Of a stretch of DNA of 64,000 nucleotides, positions 37,597 through 46,417 are shown piece by piece; the stretch's first letter is position 1, and each line of letters begins with the position of its first letter. The DNA lies in the NCBI RefSeq assembly GCF_019656655.1, contig NZ_BPMV01000001.1, positions 2,728,001 to 2,792,000 of the forward strand. Direction: 5' to 3'. The notes under the pieces were generated by a model, which saw only the letters and a list, made by a program, of their open reading frames with translations, did no database searches and was not told the DNA's origin. This DNA comes from Tsukamurella sp. TY48. GTDB taxonomy: Bacteria > Actinomycetota > Actinomycetes > Mycobacteriales > Mycobacteriaceae. The position numbers were made by a program, and so were the translations under genes.

Positions 37597-38247
37597 GTGA
37601 ACCCCTTCGACGTCACCGGCTTCCTCGGGTCCGCGGGCCTGATCGGTCTGATCGTGCTGATCTTCATCGAGACCGGCCTGCTGGTGGGCTTCATCTTCCC
37701 GGGCGACTCGATCCTGTTCACCGCGGGCATCTTCGCCGCGCAGCCGCAGCCCTTCGCGCAGCTGTGGCAACTGCTGGTGTTCCTGCCGCTCGCCGCGATC
37801 ATCGGCGATCAGTGCGGGTACGCGATCGGCAGGTACGCCGGACCGAAGGTGATGCGCGGCCGGGTGATGAACTTCATCGGCCAGGGGCCCGTGGACAAGA
37901 CCTACGAGTTCTTCGACAAATACGGGCCGTTCACCGTGCTGTTCGCCCGGTTCATCGGCATCGTGCGCACCCTGGTCCCGGTGCTCGCGGGTTTCTCGCG
38001 GATGGATCACCGCAAGTTCACGCTGTTCTCGGTGATCGGCTCGCTGCTGTGGTGCGACGGGATCGTGCTGCTCGGCTACTTCCTGGGCGGCATCCCGCTG
38101 CTCCGCGACAACCTCGAGGTGCTGTTCATCGGCTCGGCGATCACCATCATCGTGCCCATCGCCATCACCGTGATCACCCGTCGCCGGGCCCGCCGCCGCG
38201 CGGAGGCGGCGGGCGAACGTGTCGAAGCCGCCCACGCGGAGGGCTAG
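37597..38247 (+). CDS. DedA family membrane protein
   Basis: 216 residues from the GTG at 37597. Four to five membrane helices with the DedA/SNARE-associated signatures: FIETGLLVGFIFPGDS near residue 25, GDQCGYAIGRYAG, and FARFIGIVRTLVPVLAGFSRM. Family members act in undecaprenyl-phosphate or lipid scrambling and membrane homeostasis. Basic C-terminal tail. Confidence 0.9.
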   Translation: MNPFDVTGFLGSAGLIGLIVLIFIETGLLVGFIFPGDSILFTAGIFAAQPQPFAQLWQLLVFLPLAAIIGDQCGYAIGRYAGPKVMRGRVMNFIGQGPVDKTYEFFDKYGPFTVLFARFIGIVRTLVPVLAGFSRMDHRKFTLFSVIGSLLWCDGIVLLGYFLGGIPLLRDNLEVLFIGSAITIIVPIAITVITRRRARRRAEAAGERVEAAHAEG

Positions 38248-38265
38248 CGCGCTACGCTGCGTCGC

Positions 38266-39477
38266 ATGATCGGGTTGGGGGACCCGGAGCGCATCGTCAT
38301 CGACTGCGCGGGGGACGACTGGTACATCTGTGGGCCCGACGGTGCCGTGCGCACCGTCGCGGCCCCGGGCGACGTGGAGGATTTCGTCGCGCCGGCCGAG
38401 GCCACCCGCCGGTGGGCGGCGTGGCTCTCCGAGGCCGTGTCGGGCGGGCCGCCGGTGCGCGCGTGGACGATCCTCGCGCCCACCGTCTTCGGGGCGCCAC
38501 GCCGCGGCATCGTCGCCGCGGGTGCCGCCGCGCTCGGTGTCGATGCCACAGTCGTGTCCCGCGCCGAGGCGCTGGTCCGCGGCGGCGGCCTGCTGTACTG
38601 CCGCCGAGCGCTGGTCCTGGAATGTCGTGGCCCGGTGGCGCAGGCGCACGTGCTCGACCTCGTCGACGGCAGCTGGCTGCCGGTGGCCGCCGCCTCGCAT
38701 CCCGATCCCGCGGCCGCTGCGCGGGCCGTCTTCGACGACCGGATCGACCAGGCCCTGATCGACGGTCCGCCCGACGTGGAGGCCGCGGTGCGGGAGGAGC
38801 TCGCCGCGCAGAAACTCTGGCGCGTGGTGCGGGTCGATCCGGGCGACCTTCTTCCCGCGCTGGCGCGGCCCGCCGCGCCCGAGGCCGAGTCCGAGGCCGA
38901 GTCCGAGTTCGAGGCGTGGCCCAGCGCCGATCAGCCACGGCGGCGCGGTGTCCGACGGGCCGTGGTGGCCGCGGCCGGCGTGACCGGCGTCGCGGCCGCG
39001 GCGATCGCCTGCCTGCCGAGCACCGGCGGCGCGGGCGCCCCCGAACGCCCGGCACCGCCGCCGGAGTCCTTCGTGCAGGTGGCCTTCGACGGCACCGTCG
39101 TCGACCTGCCGCGCGGGTGGGACATCACCGAGCCCGCGCCGGGGCGGCGTATCGCCCAGGCCGGCGACGGCCGCCGGGTCACGGTGGTGCGCACCCGTCT
39201 GCGCGCGTCCACCGATCAGGCCGCGGTGGCCGCGGAACTGAAGTCGGAGCTGGACCGGCGCGGCGACCATCGCATCTCCGATCTGGACCCGGCGGGGTCC
39301 GTCGCGGGCCGCGATGTGATCGGCTACCGCGAGCGCCTCGCGGCGGACCGGGTGGTGGACTGGTACGTGGTGGTTGCCGGGGATGCCCAGCTCAGCGTGG
39401 GTTGCGAGGCGGGTCGCACCGCCGCCCCGCTGGCCGGTGCCTGCGAGCGGGCGGTGGGATCGGTGCGGCCGGATTGA
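38266..39477 (+). CDS. Type VII secretion-associated protein, Rv3446c family
   Basis: 403 residues. The first 200 residues are cytoplasmic and resemble an actin/Hsp70-like fold (IVIDCAGDDWYI; LAPTVFG; VSRAEALVRGG). One membrane helix at about 225-247 is followed by an exported domain (VQVAFDGTVVDLPRGWDI to the C-terminus). This arrangement matches the Rv3446c-type protein of the M. tuberculosis ESX-4 locus. Role unknown. TACGCT 7 nt before the ATG suggests a leaderless message. Confidence 0.8.
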   Translation: MIGLGDPERIVIDCAGDDWYICGPDGAVRTVAAPGDVEDFVAPAEATRRWAAWLSEAVSGGPPVRAWTILAPTVFGAPRRGIVAAGAAALGVDATVVSRAEALVRGGGLLYCRRALVLECRGPVAQAHVLDLVDGSWLPVAAASHPDPAAAARAVFDDRIDQALIDGPPDVEAAVREELAAQKLWRVVRVDPGDLLPALARPAAPEAESEAESEFEAWPSADQPRRRGVRRAVVAAAGVTGVAAAAIACLPSTGGAGAPERPAPPPESFVQVAFDGTVVDLPRGWDITEPAPGRRIAQAGDGRRVTVVRTRLRASTDQAAVAAELKSELDRRGDHRISDLDPAGSVAGRDVIGYRERLAADRVVDWYVVVAGDAQLSVGCEAGRTAAPLAGACERAVGSVRPD

Positions 39478-39571
39478 TGGGATTAGCCCGATTCGGCGCG
39501 CGCGAAGCCGCGTCGGGGTTTACGGTGAAGGAGCTTCGGGTCTTGGGGGAGACACGGACAGGGGGAGATTC

Positions 39572-39871
39572 ATGAGTATCGCCACGTCGACCAACGGTGG
39601 TCTGCGGGTGCGCGCCAACGATCAGGGCACACCGCTGAACATCACCATCGAGGCCGGTGAAATGCGCCGGGAGCCGCAGGAACTCGCCAATGCCATCGTG
39701 CGCCTGTGCGCCGAGGCGGCCACGTCCGCGGGACTGCAGCGGCGCGCCCAGCTGGAACGGGAGGGCGTCGCCGAGCCCGTGCTGCGGGCCCTGCGCCTCC
39801 CGGAACCGCCGGCGCGAGCACCGGCCGCGGAACCGGACGACGATGTCGGCAGCTGGCTGCGGAGGGGCTGA
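39572..39871 (+). CDS. YbaB/EspL-like protein of the ESX locus
   Basis: 99 residues from the ATG at 39572 (GGGGGAGA upstream). Core pattern GTPLNITIEAGEMRREPQELANAIVRLCAEAA resembles the second half of YbaB/EbfC-fold proteins, found in ESX loci as EspL. A Pro-rich linker and the end SWLRRG follow. Probable cytoplasmic partner or chaperone. 2 nt separate it from the next, related gene; the two may form a heterodimer. Confidence 0.6.
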   Translation: MSIATSTNGGLRVRANDQGTPLNITIEAGEMRREPQELANAIVRLCAEAATSAGLQRRAQLEREGVAEPVLRALRLPEPPARAPAAEPDDDVGSWLRRG

Positions 39872-39873
39872 CC

Positions 39874-40209
39874 ATGACTGCGGAAATGGATCGGATCGAG
39901 GCCCGGGTCCGGCATCAGCTGGGCGTGATGCGCACGGCGCGAGACGAACTCGACGCCGTCCGGGTCACGGTCTCCAGTCCTGACGGCGCCGTCCGAGTGG
40001 AGCTCGACGGTGTCTGCGCACTCGTCGGGCTCACGCTCACCGAGTCGGCGCTGCGCTCCAGCGGTGCGGTCCTCGGCCGTCGGATCGTGGACACCTGCGC
40101 CGTCGCGGCCCGGGAGGTCGCGGCCCGGCGGGGCGCGGTGATGGAGCGCTTCCACACCGATTTCGACGAACCGGGATCCGAACCGCGCGTCGGCGCGTCC
40201 AACTTCTAG
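39874..40209 (+). CDS. Second YbaB-fold-like protein of the ESX locus
   Basis: 111 residues from ATG 39874. An N-terminal helix (MTAEMDRIEARVRHQLGVMRTARDELD) leads into two strands (VRVTVSSPDGAVRVELDGVCALVGLTLT) and a long helix, the YbaB plan. It starts 2 nt after the previous gene. Possible DNA-binding or chaperone dimer partner; not characterised. Confidence 0.6.
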   Translation: MTAEMDRIEARVRHQLGVMRTARDELDAVRVTVSSPDGAVRVELDGVCALVGLTLTESALRSSGAVLGRRIVDTCAVAAREVAARRGAVMERFHTDFDEPGSEPRVGASNF

Positions 40210-40237
40210 ACGATCAATCGATTCGAGGGGGAATGCC

Positions 40238-40543
40238 ATGTTCATGGCCATCAATTCGGCGATCGCCGCATTCGGTGCGGCGAACGCGGGAGTCGGGGTC
40301 ACCGTCGCGACCGCGGGTTCGGTGAACGCCGCAGCCAATGTGGCGGCGCTCAATCCGGCCCTGGGCCTGATCGGCCAGGACTTCCTGGCCGCCTTCACCG
40401 CGGCGCAGACCAGCTACACCACGTCGGTCGCGGAGCTCGCGACGGTCTACGCCGGTATCGCCGCCTCTTCCACCGCCACGGTGGCCGCCTACACGGCGAC
40501 CGAGGCCGCAGGCGCCGCCGGACTGATGTCCGCCGCGGTGTAG
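40238..40543 (+). CDS. PE-like ESX substrate
   Basis: 101 residues, Ala-rich helical hairpin with no export signal peptide. Its second half resembles PE domains (AAQTSYTTSVAELATVYAGIAA then AYTATEAAGAAGL) and carries the general type VII signal YxxxE as YTATE, though the N-terminal Pro-Glu pair is absent. GAGGGGGA precedes the start. The following gene begins 2 nt after its stop, as in PE/PPE-type pairs. Confidence 0.6.
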   Translation: MFMAINSAIAAFGAANAGVGVTVATAGSVNAAANVAALNPALGLIGQDFLAAFTAAQTSYTTSVAELATVYAGIAASSTATVAAYTATEAAGAAGLMSAAV

Positions 40544-40545
40544 CG

Positions 40546-41910
40546 ATGGCCGAACCCGTGACACCCGGCCCCACGGCGCCGGGTGTCGAGCTCGATCCGG
40601 CGATCCGTGCGTTGCTGGACCGCCCGGTCAACGACGTGCTCGCCGCGCTCGGGCTGCCACCGGTGCCGGTGCCACCGGAGAATCCGCCGCAGCAGGAGCT
40701 GCCACAGGCGCCGAAGGGCGTCCCGGAGGCGCCGCAGGTCCCGGGATTCGACGTGGCCGGCCTGGTCAAACCGATGACGGACCTGTTGTCCACCTTCGGT
40801 TCCGGCAGCTTCTCCGGTCTCGACCCCTCGAAGGCGCTCGACGGTGCCTCCAAGGCGTTGGAGCAGGGGATGAGCGCGGGGATGCAGGCGATCAGCTCGC
40901 TCAGCCAGGTGTGGCAGGGCCCGGCCGCGACGGCCGCGACCGGGAAGGGCATGCAGGCCGCGGCGGGCACGGGCATGGTGGCCGAACAGGGGGCCGAGCT
41001 GTCCACCGCGGTGGGCGAGGCGGCCGCCGTGGTGGGGCAGGGCGAGGCCGAACTGCAGGCGATCATCGATTCCTTCATGTCGGTGATCGCGGCCCTGGGG
41101 CCGTCCCTGTGGCTGCCGCCCGGGCAGGTCGCCGCGGTGACCGCGGCGCAGGAACACACGGATCATGCTCTGGCCGTGGTGTCCCGGGTGAAGGGGCAGT
41201 TGTCCGGCCTCTCCGCTCAGGTGGGCGCGGCGGGCCGGAAGGTTCCGGTCACGCAGCCCCCGGCCGCCGCGGCGACCGCGGCTGCGGAGGTCGCGAGCAC
41301 CGTGATCCCGGCCGTGGTCTCCGCCGCGACGGGCGCGGTCTCGGCGGTCGGCAAGCTGGCGACCGACACGGTGAGCGGCGCGGTGCAGACCGCCACGGGT
41401 CTGGCGAGCTCGGCGGCCGAGGCGATCGGCGGTATGGCAGAGAACCAGGCGGGCAAGGACGAGACGGGCCTCGGCACGACCGGTACCGACACCACGCCCA
41501 CCGGCACCTATCCCGCGGGTGGCCTCGGCGGCGCCGGGACGGGCGGCGCGTCCGGTGGCGGTGGCGGCGCCGTCGGCGGCTTCGGTGGGGCGAGTGCGGT
41601 CAATGCCGCGCTCTCCCCGGCGAGCCCGCAGGCCTCCGCGCCGCGCACCCCGGTCGTGGAGGCCGGGGCACGCACGGTCCCGGCCGGCGATGTCGTCACC
41701 CGCGGCGGCCTCGGCGGCGGCATGATGCCGATGGCCGCGGCGGGCGCCCGGCCCACCCAGGGCTCCGACCACAACGTGCCGGACTACCTCGTGACGGGGC
41801 ACAACGGCGAGCAGGTTGTGGGCGACCTCCCGCTGGTCGGCCCGCAGGTGGTGGGGGATGCGGAGTCCGCGGGATTCGATGAGCTGCCGGATGTGGAACT
41901 GCGCCTGTAG
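40546..41910 (+). CDS. Large WXG-containing ESX substrate (EspA/EspB-like layout)
   Basis: 454 residues. Pro-rich N-terminus, then a helical section with WQGPAATAA near residue 125, a WxG turn. Further helices include LPPGQVAAVTAAQEHTDHALAVVSRV; after about residue 300 it becomes Gly/Ser/Ala/Pro-rich and probably disordered, with an acidic end. No signal peptide. The layout is like Esp substrates that partner a small PE-like protein, and the preceding gene fits that role. Exact family not recognised. Confidence 0.6.
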   Translation: MAEPVTPGPTAPGVELDPAIRALLDRPVNDVLAALGLPPVPVPPENPPQQELPQAPKGVPEAPQVPGFDVAGLVKPMTDLLSTFGSGSFSGLDPSKALDGASKALEQGMSAGMQAISSLSQVWQGPAATAATGKGMQAAAGTGMVAEQGAELSTAVGEAAAVVGQGEAELQAIIDSFMSVIAALGPSLWLPPGQVAAVTAAQEHTDHALAVVSRVKGQLSGLSAQVGAAGRKVPVTQPPAAAATAAAEVASTVIPAVVSAATGAVSAVGKLATDTVSGAVQTATGLASSAAEAIGGMAENQAGKDETGLGTTGTDTTPTGTYPAGGLGGAGTGGASGGGGGAVGGFGGASAVNAALSPASPQASAPRTPVVEAGARTVPAGDVVTRGGLGGGMMPMAAAGARPTQGSDHNVPDYLVTGHNGEQVVGDLPLVGPQVVGDAESAGFDELPDVELRL

Positions 41911-41991
41911 CGGTGCGCCGATCCGACGGAACCGCACCGGCACCCGGTGCGTCTAATGACTAGGAACGACTTCGGGGGGAGTTGAGGAACC

Positions 41992-42303
41992 ATGAGTGAC
42001 GGCATGCTGAGCATGGATCTGCAGGAGGTGCGCGAGATCGCGCGCGGGGTCGACAGGATCGTCGAGGATCTGCGTGGCGCGCAGGAGCGGTTCGCCGCCC
42101 ACGCGGAACCCGCCGCGACCGGCCGCGACGAGGTGTCGGTCGCGGTGGCGCGCACCACCTCCGAGATCGGCGTCGCGCAGCGGCGCCTCGGTGAGACGGC
42201 GGTGAACGACCTGCGCACCCTCGGCGAGGCTCTGAACAAGCACGCGAACACGGTGCAGCAGAAGGACACCGAACTCGCAGCCACGGTGCGCCTGGAGATC
42301 TGA
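41992..42303 (+). CDS. EspC/WXG100-like small ESX protein
   Basis: 103 residues, helix-turn-helix with no cysteine or signal peptide. The pattern (MDLQEVREIARGVDRIVEDL through LRTLGEALNKHANTVQQKDTELA) fits the EspC family of type VII targets. It pairs with the PPE-like gene that starts 1 nt after its stop. A YxxxD/E signal is not seen. Confidence 0.65.
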   Translation: MSDGMLSMDLQEVREIARGVDRIVEDLRGAQERFAAHAEPAATGRDEVSVAVARTTSEIGVAQRRLGETAVNDLRTLGEALNKHANTVQQKDTELAATVRLEI

Positions 42304-42304
42304 C

Positions 42305-43315
42305 GTGCCCGCTCCGCAGGCCCCACAGCCGCCGCAGGCCCCGCAGCCGCCGGGCTTCACCGGTGTCGACTGGTACTCACGCCCCACGGAACGCCTCGCC
42401 GAGGATCTCCTCGGCGGCGCCGGTGCGCGTCCGCTCTCCACCGCGGCGCAGGAGACGGCGCGCCTCGCCTCCGCGTACGGCGCCGCCGCGGTCGCGCTCG
42501 ATCGCATCATCGTGCAGCTCGACGGCGCGGTCGAGACCGAGCGACGCACGGCGGCGGACAGCACCGGTGCCCGTCGGCGCACCGGCCCACTGCCGGATTA
42601 CGCCCGCTGGTTGGCCAAGCACGCCGCCGAGCTCGCGGAATACGCGGCCAAGCTCGCAGGCCAGGCCGCGGCGTACGAGACGGCCTCGCGGGCCATGCCC
42701 TCGGTGGCCGACGCCGAACGCCTCCGCAGCGACCGGGAGAACGCGCAGGCCGCAGCCGCGGCCGGCGGCGCCGATCCCGCGGTGGCCGCGCTGGCCGGTG
42801 CCGCAGCCGATTCCGAACGGGTGGAGCAGCAGGCGCACGGCACCGCGGCCGCGGTGATGGTCGGTTTCGAGAAGGCGGCCGAGCCGCTGAGCAAGTCGTG
42901 GCAGTTCACCACGGCGCCGAAGCTGGCCACCACCGACCGTTCGCGGGAGAAGAACACGGGCAAGTCCACCGGTGCGGGCAAGGGCGGTGGCGCCGGCGCG
43001 GTGAGCGCGGGGGTCCCGGCCGCACCGCTGGGAGGTTACGCGGCCACCACACCGCAGCGCGATCAGGGCGGGAGCACCACCCGGCCCGCGGCGGCCACCA
43101 CGTCGAACGGCGGTACGGGCCGGGGCTTCCCGATGATGCCCGCGGGGATGATGGGCGCCGGCGCCGCTGCCGCGGCGAGTCATCGCGCTCAGTCGCACCC
43201 GTCGGGCGCCGTGCCCTCGGAATCGGACGACGACCTGCCCGAGGCCTTCGTGGTGCACACCGCGCCCGGGGTGCTCGGCGGCCAGGGCGACGAGCTCGTC
43301 GAGGAGGCCATGTGA
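42305..43315 (+). CDS. PPE-like ESX substrate
   Basis: 336 residues, GTG start. After a Pro-rich leader, residues 18-60 (FTGVDWYSRPTERLAEDL, then LLGGAGARPLSTAAQETARLA) align well with the start of PPE domains, with RP in place of PP. A long helical region is followed by a Gly/Ser/Thr-rich disordered segment and an acidic end. Paired with the EspC-like gene before it and the EspG-like chaperone after it, as in PE-PPE-EspG modules. Confidence 0.65.
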   Translation: MPAPQAPQPPQAPQPPGFTGVDWYSRPTERLAEDLLGGAGARPLSTAAQETARLASAYGAAAVALDRIIVQLDGAVETERRTAADSTGARRRTGPLPDYARWLAKHAAELAEYAAKLAGQAAAYETASRAMPSVADAERLRSDRENAQAAAAAGGADPAVAALAGAAADSERVEQQAHGTAAAVMVGFEKAAEPLSKSWQFTTAPKLATTDRSREKNTGKSTGAGKGGGAGAVSAGVPAAPLGGYAATTPQRDQGGSTTRPAAATTSNGGTGRGFPMMPAGMMGAGAAAAASHRAQSHPSGAVPSESDDDLPEAFVVHTAPGVLGGQGDELVEEAM

Positions 43316-44028
43316 GCGTCCATACCGTGTCCGCCCTCCGATCCCGGTTCGGCACCGAGGTTCCGCCGGTCCTGTGGTCGCCGCCCGATCCGCGGATCGA
43401 GGCGGCGCCACCCGGGCCCGAGACCGACCTGTCCGACGACGAGCTCACCGCACTGCGTGTGCTCGCCGTGCCGGAGGTCCGGCAGGAGGGCCGTGCCACC
43501 GGCGATCTCGATTCGAAGCTGTGTCTGGCCCGTGCCGGTGAGCTCACCGCGCGGGTGGTGCGCGCCGCGGGAACCGCGGACGTCGACCTGCCGTATTGCG
43601 ACGGCTCGGTCGGCACGCTGGCGCGGCTCGTCGAACCGCTGATCGGCACCGCGCCGGCAGCGGATCCGGCGGTGGCCGCATCGTTCCCGGCCGCGGCGGG
43701 GCGTACGGCCCTCGCCTGCGGCGGCGACGCGGGCGAGATCGCGGCCGAACTGCGCCGGATCGGCGTCGAATCCGAGGCGGCACGCCTGATCGGCCGCACC
43801 TTCGCCCGGTCGAGCCGCAGCGTGGAATTCACCTTCCACGAGCGGGATCGGCGCATCGCAGTGGTGGTGGCGGTGATCGACGGCCCGGCCGGCCGGATCG
43901 TCGCACTCACGGCGACCGACGGTCCGGGCGAGGGCTGGATCGCCATCGCGGAGGGCACCGCCCACCGCATCGGCAGGGCGCTGCGACGCGCCTGCGAAGA
44001 ACTTCCCGGGGGCGGCTGGATGCCGTAG
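43312..44028 (+). CDS. EspG-like ESX chaperone
   Basis: 238 residues from the GTG at 43312, overlapping the PPE-like stop. Alternating strands and helices; the C-terminal strand-helix (RIVALTATDGPGEGWIAIAEGTAHRIGRALRRACEEL) resembles EspG proteins. EspG binds the tip of cognate PPE proteins in the cytosol and delivers PE/PPE dimers to the ESX machine. The context after a PE-like/PPE-like pair supports the call. Confidence 0.6.
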   Translation: MSVHTVSALRSRFGTEVPPVLWSPPDPRIEAAPPGPETDLSDDELTALRVLAVPEVRQEGRATGDLDSKLCLARAGELTARVVRAAGTADVDLPYCDGSVGTLARLVEPLIGTAPAADPAVAASFPAAAGRTALACGGDAGEIAAELRRIGVESEAARLIGRTFARSSRSVEFTFHERDRRIAVVVAVIDGPAGRIVALTATDGPGEGWIAIAEGTAHRIGRALRRACEELPGGGWMP

Positions 44029-44097
44029 CGGGGGACGGCTGCGCCACCTGGGCGCAGCTCGACGATGCCGGCCCAGCCGGCGGGAGGAGAAGGAACT

Positions 44098-44409
44098 ATG
44101 GGGACATCAGCTGAACTGGCCGCGATGAAGGCCGGTGCGAGCTCGCTCGAGGATCTGGGTACGCAGATGAACGCCGTCCTGAGCCAGCTGCGCACCGACG
44201 TCGAGATGACGCAGAGCGCCTGGGCGGGCACCGCCCAGATCGCCTTCCGCACCGTGATGACGCGGTGGGACGAGAGCAGCACCAAGCTGAACAACGCGAT
44301 CAACGAGATCAGCTCGCTGCTGGCGGGCAACACCACCAGCTACGGCACCACCGAGGCGCAGAGCGAGGCCGACCTGCAGTCGGTCGGCGGCGCCACCTTG
44401 AACATGTGA
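44098..44409 (+). CDS. WXG100 family protein (EsxB-like)
   Basis: 103 residues from ATG 44098 (GGAGGAGAAGGA upstream). Helix-WAG-helix: QSAWAGTAQIAFR carries the WxG turn, and the C-terminus has the type VII signal YxxxE as YGTTE. These features mark the signal-bearing partner of an Esx heterodimer. Followed 31 nt later by a second Esx gene. Confidence 0.85.
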   Translation: MGTSAELAAMKAGASSLEDLGTQMNAVLSQLRTDVEMTQSAWAGTAQIAFRTVMTRWDESSTKLNNAINEISSLLAGNTTSYGTTEAQSEADLQSVGGATLNM

Positions 44410-44440
44410 TCGACAACCAGGAATCGAAGGGGGAGAACCA

Positions 44441-44740
44441 ATGAGCGACGACTTCATCAAGTACGACTACGCGTCGATCCGCAGTGGGCTCGACGACATC
44501 AACGCCAAGTACGGCACGCTGCTGCAGCAGGCGGATGCGATCCGCACCGAGCAGAACAAGTTCGACAACGCCTGGCAGGACGAGGAATCGGCCACGGCCT
44601 ACCAGGCGGTCCAGACGAAGTGGAACAGCAGCTTCGAGGACATCAACAACCTGCTCAAGGCCGTGCAGACGGCGGCGGGCAACGCGGTGGACAACATGCA
44701 GGCCACCAATCAGCGGGCCGCCAAGGACTGGCAGGGCTGA
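44441..44740 (+). CDS. WXG100-like protein with WQD turn (EsxA-like)
   Basis: 99 residues, helical hairpin, ESAT-6 size. The turn reads NAWQDEESATAY, so the Gly of WxG is replaced by Asp. No C-terminal YxxxD/E, as expected for the partner that lacks the signal. Probably forms the heterodimer with the preceding gene. Terminator 14 nt downstream. Confidence 0.8.
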   Translation: MSDDFIKYDYASIRSGLDDINAKYGTLLQQADAIRTEQNKFDNAWQDEESATAYQAVQTKWNSSFEDINNLLKAVQTAAGNAVDNMQATNQRAAKDWQG

Positions 44741-44753
44741 TCGCACAGCGAAG

Positions 44754-44785
44754 GGGCCCGGCGACCATGTCGCCGGGCCCTTTTC
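44754..44785. terminator. Terminator between the Esx genes and eccE
   Basis: Perfect 11-bp stem (44754-44764 with 44770-44780), AA before and TTTT after, so it works in both directions between converging genes. Confidence 0.9.
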
Positions 44786-44795
44786 GTGTCCCCGA

Positions 44796-46289
44796 TCAGG
44801 CGACCAGGCGCACCGTCGCCGCGCCGCCGGTGGTGCGCACCGTGAGCATGCCCGGCTGCGGCTGGCTCAGCACCACATCGGCCTCCATCACCGGCGAAAT
44901 TCCCAGGCCCTCGATCCGCCACACGGTGCCCGTGGGCTCCACGGAGCCCGGGGCGAGCCCGGAGGCGGTCCCGTCGAGCACCGTCACCGTGTAGTCGGCG
45001 GGACTCAGGTGCGCCAGGTGCGGCGGGTAGCGCCACCCGGAGATCCACAGCGCCTCCGGGGAATCGACCCAACCGACCAGGGGCTCCCAGAGCGCGGGCC
45101 GGCCGGTCACGATGAGCACGCGCGCGCCGGTGGCCACCGCGCGTTCCACGAGTTGCCGGGCCGGATCGTCGGCCACCGAGGCCCACACCGTGCGGACGCC
45201 GGGGCCGTGCAGCCGTGTGGAGACGGGGCCGCCCGTGGTGTCGGCGCCCAGCATCTGGCCGCACCCCGCGAGGGGGACGTGCAGCGTCCGCAGTGCGGGC
45301 TCGGTTCCGCTGACCGCGTGCGCGTTCCGGTCACCGTCGCCCGGCACCAGGCCGCTCGAATACAGCCGCGCCTCGACGCGGACATCGGGAATGCCACCCG
45401 CGCGCCGGACATCGCCGGGGCGCACGGTGATGACGGCGGTGCCGAAGGGATCGGCCCGGCCCAGCAGATGGTCGAGATCGCCCGCGGCGAGCGCGTCGGG
45501 ATCGGCGTGCACTGCATCCTCCGGCGACTCGATGACGATCGAGGCCAGTTCGGCCGAGCCCACCGGGAGCGTCGGGATGCCCTCCGCGGCAAGTGCGTCC
45601 GCGACCCGACGGGCGGCCAGCGCTGCGGTGGCGGCAGCATCGCCGCGACGGCGGGCGATGGCCGGTGCGCACGCCGTGGGATCGATCGAGACGGCGATCC
45701 GCAGATCGCTCACCGCCCAGCGGGCGATCGGTCCGAGCAGCATCTGATAACGCGTGCGCGGCGCGATCGGCCCCGACGGTGCGCGGCCCCCGGCGAGCAG
45801 CACGTCGATCCGTGCGGCCGGGGTATCGGCGTGGCGCAGCACCCGGGCGAGCACGTCCAGCGGGAGCGACGGATCGTCCCGGCCGCGCACGGCGACGATC
45901 CGCGGAACGTCCATCGTGGGCCGAAGAACCGCTGTGATCAGGCCGTTCTCGTGCCGAATGCCGATGTCCCCGCCGCCCGGATAGGGCGCCGCGGCAGTGG
46001 CGTGGGTGGATCGGGCAGGCCGGCGCAGGCGGCCCGTGGCCCACTCCGCGGCCGAGGTGCCGCGGCGCCGCGTGAGGGCGGCACCGCCCACCGTGAGCGC
46101 GGCGAGGCCCGCGGCCCAATGCGGCCCACCTGCCGCGGCGGTACCCAGGCCGGCCACCGCCGCCGAGGCCTCCGCGAGCAGGATCGCCCCGGCGGCGGGC
46201 CATCGGTGCCGCTCCCAGCGGGTGGGCGCGGCCAGCGCTGCGGGCACCGCTCCGGTCACGGAGCGCGTGAATCCCGTGGTCTGTTCCAT
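44796..46289 (-). CDS. eccE: Type VII secretion protein EccE
   Basis: 497 residues from the ATG at 46289 (GGGGGAAGAAA upstream); the frame stays open further but runs into the eccB promoter. Two N-terminal membrane helices (about 30-70) precede a large domain with YPGGGDIGIRHENGLITAVLRP, typical of EccE, the peripheral membrane subunit of ESX machines. M. tuberculosis ESX-4 lacks EccE, whereas ESX-4 relatives in other genera keep it. Divergent from eccB across 128 nt. Confidence 0.8.
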   Translation of the reverse strand: MEQTTGFTRSVTGAVPAALAAPTRWERHRWPAAGAILLAEASAAVAGLGTAAAGGPHWAAGLAALTVGGAALTRRRGTSAAEWATGRLRRPARSTHATAAAPYPGGGDIGIRHENGLITAVLRPTMDVPRIVAVRGRDDPSLPLDVLARVLRHADTPAARIDVLLAGGRAPSGPIAPRTRYQMLLGPIARWAVSDLRIAVSIDPTACAPAIARRRGDAAATAALAARRVADALAAEGIPTLPVGSAELASIVIESPEDAVHADPDALAAGDLDHLLGRADPFGTAVITVRPGDVRRAGGIPDVRVEARLYSSGLVPGDGDRNAHAVSGTEPALRTLHVPLAGCGQMLGADTTGGPVSTRLHGPGVRTVWASVADDPARQLVERAVATGARVLIVTGRPALWEPLVGWVDSPEALWISGWRYPPHLAHLSPADYTVTVLDGTASGLAPGSVEPTGTVWRIEGLGISPVMEADVVLSQPQPGMLTVRTTGGAATVRLVA

Positions 46290-46417
46290 TTTCTTCCCCC
46301 GATCCAGCCGTCTCCCCCGAAACGCGCTGCCCTGGTGGCAAAGTACCGTATTCTGCGAGGAACGGCGTCTGCTTTGGGGAAAGCGGACGCGGTGCGCCTT
46401 GGGGGAGGGGCGAATCG

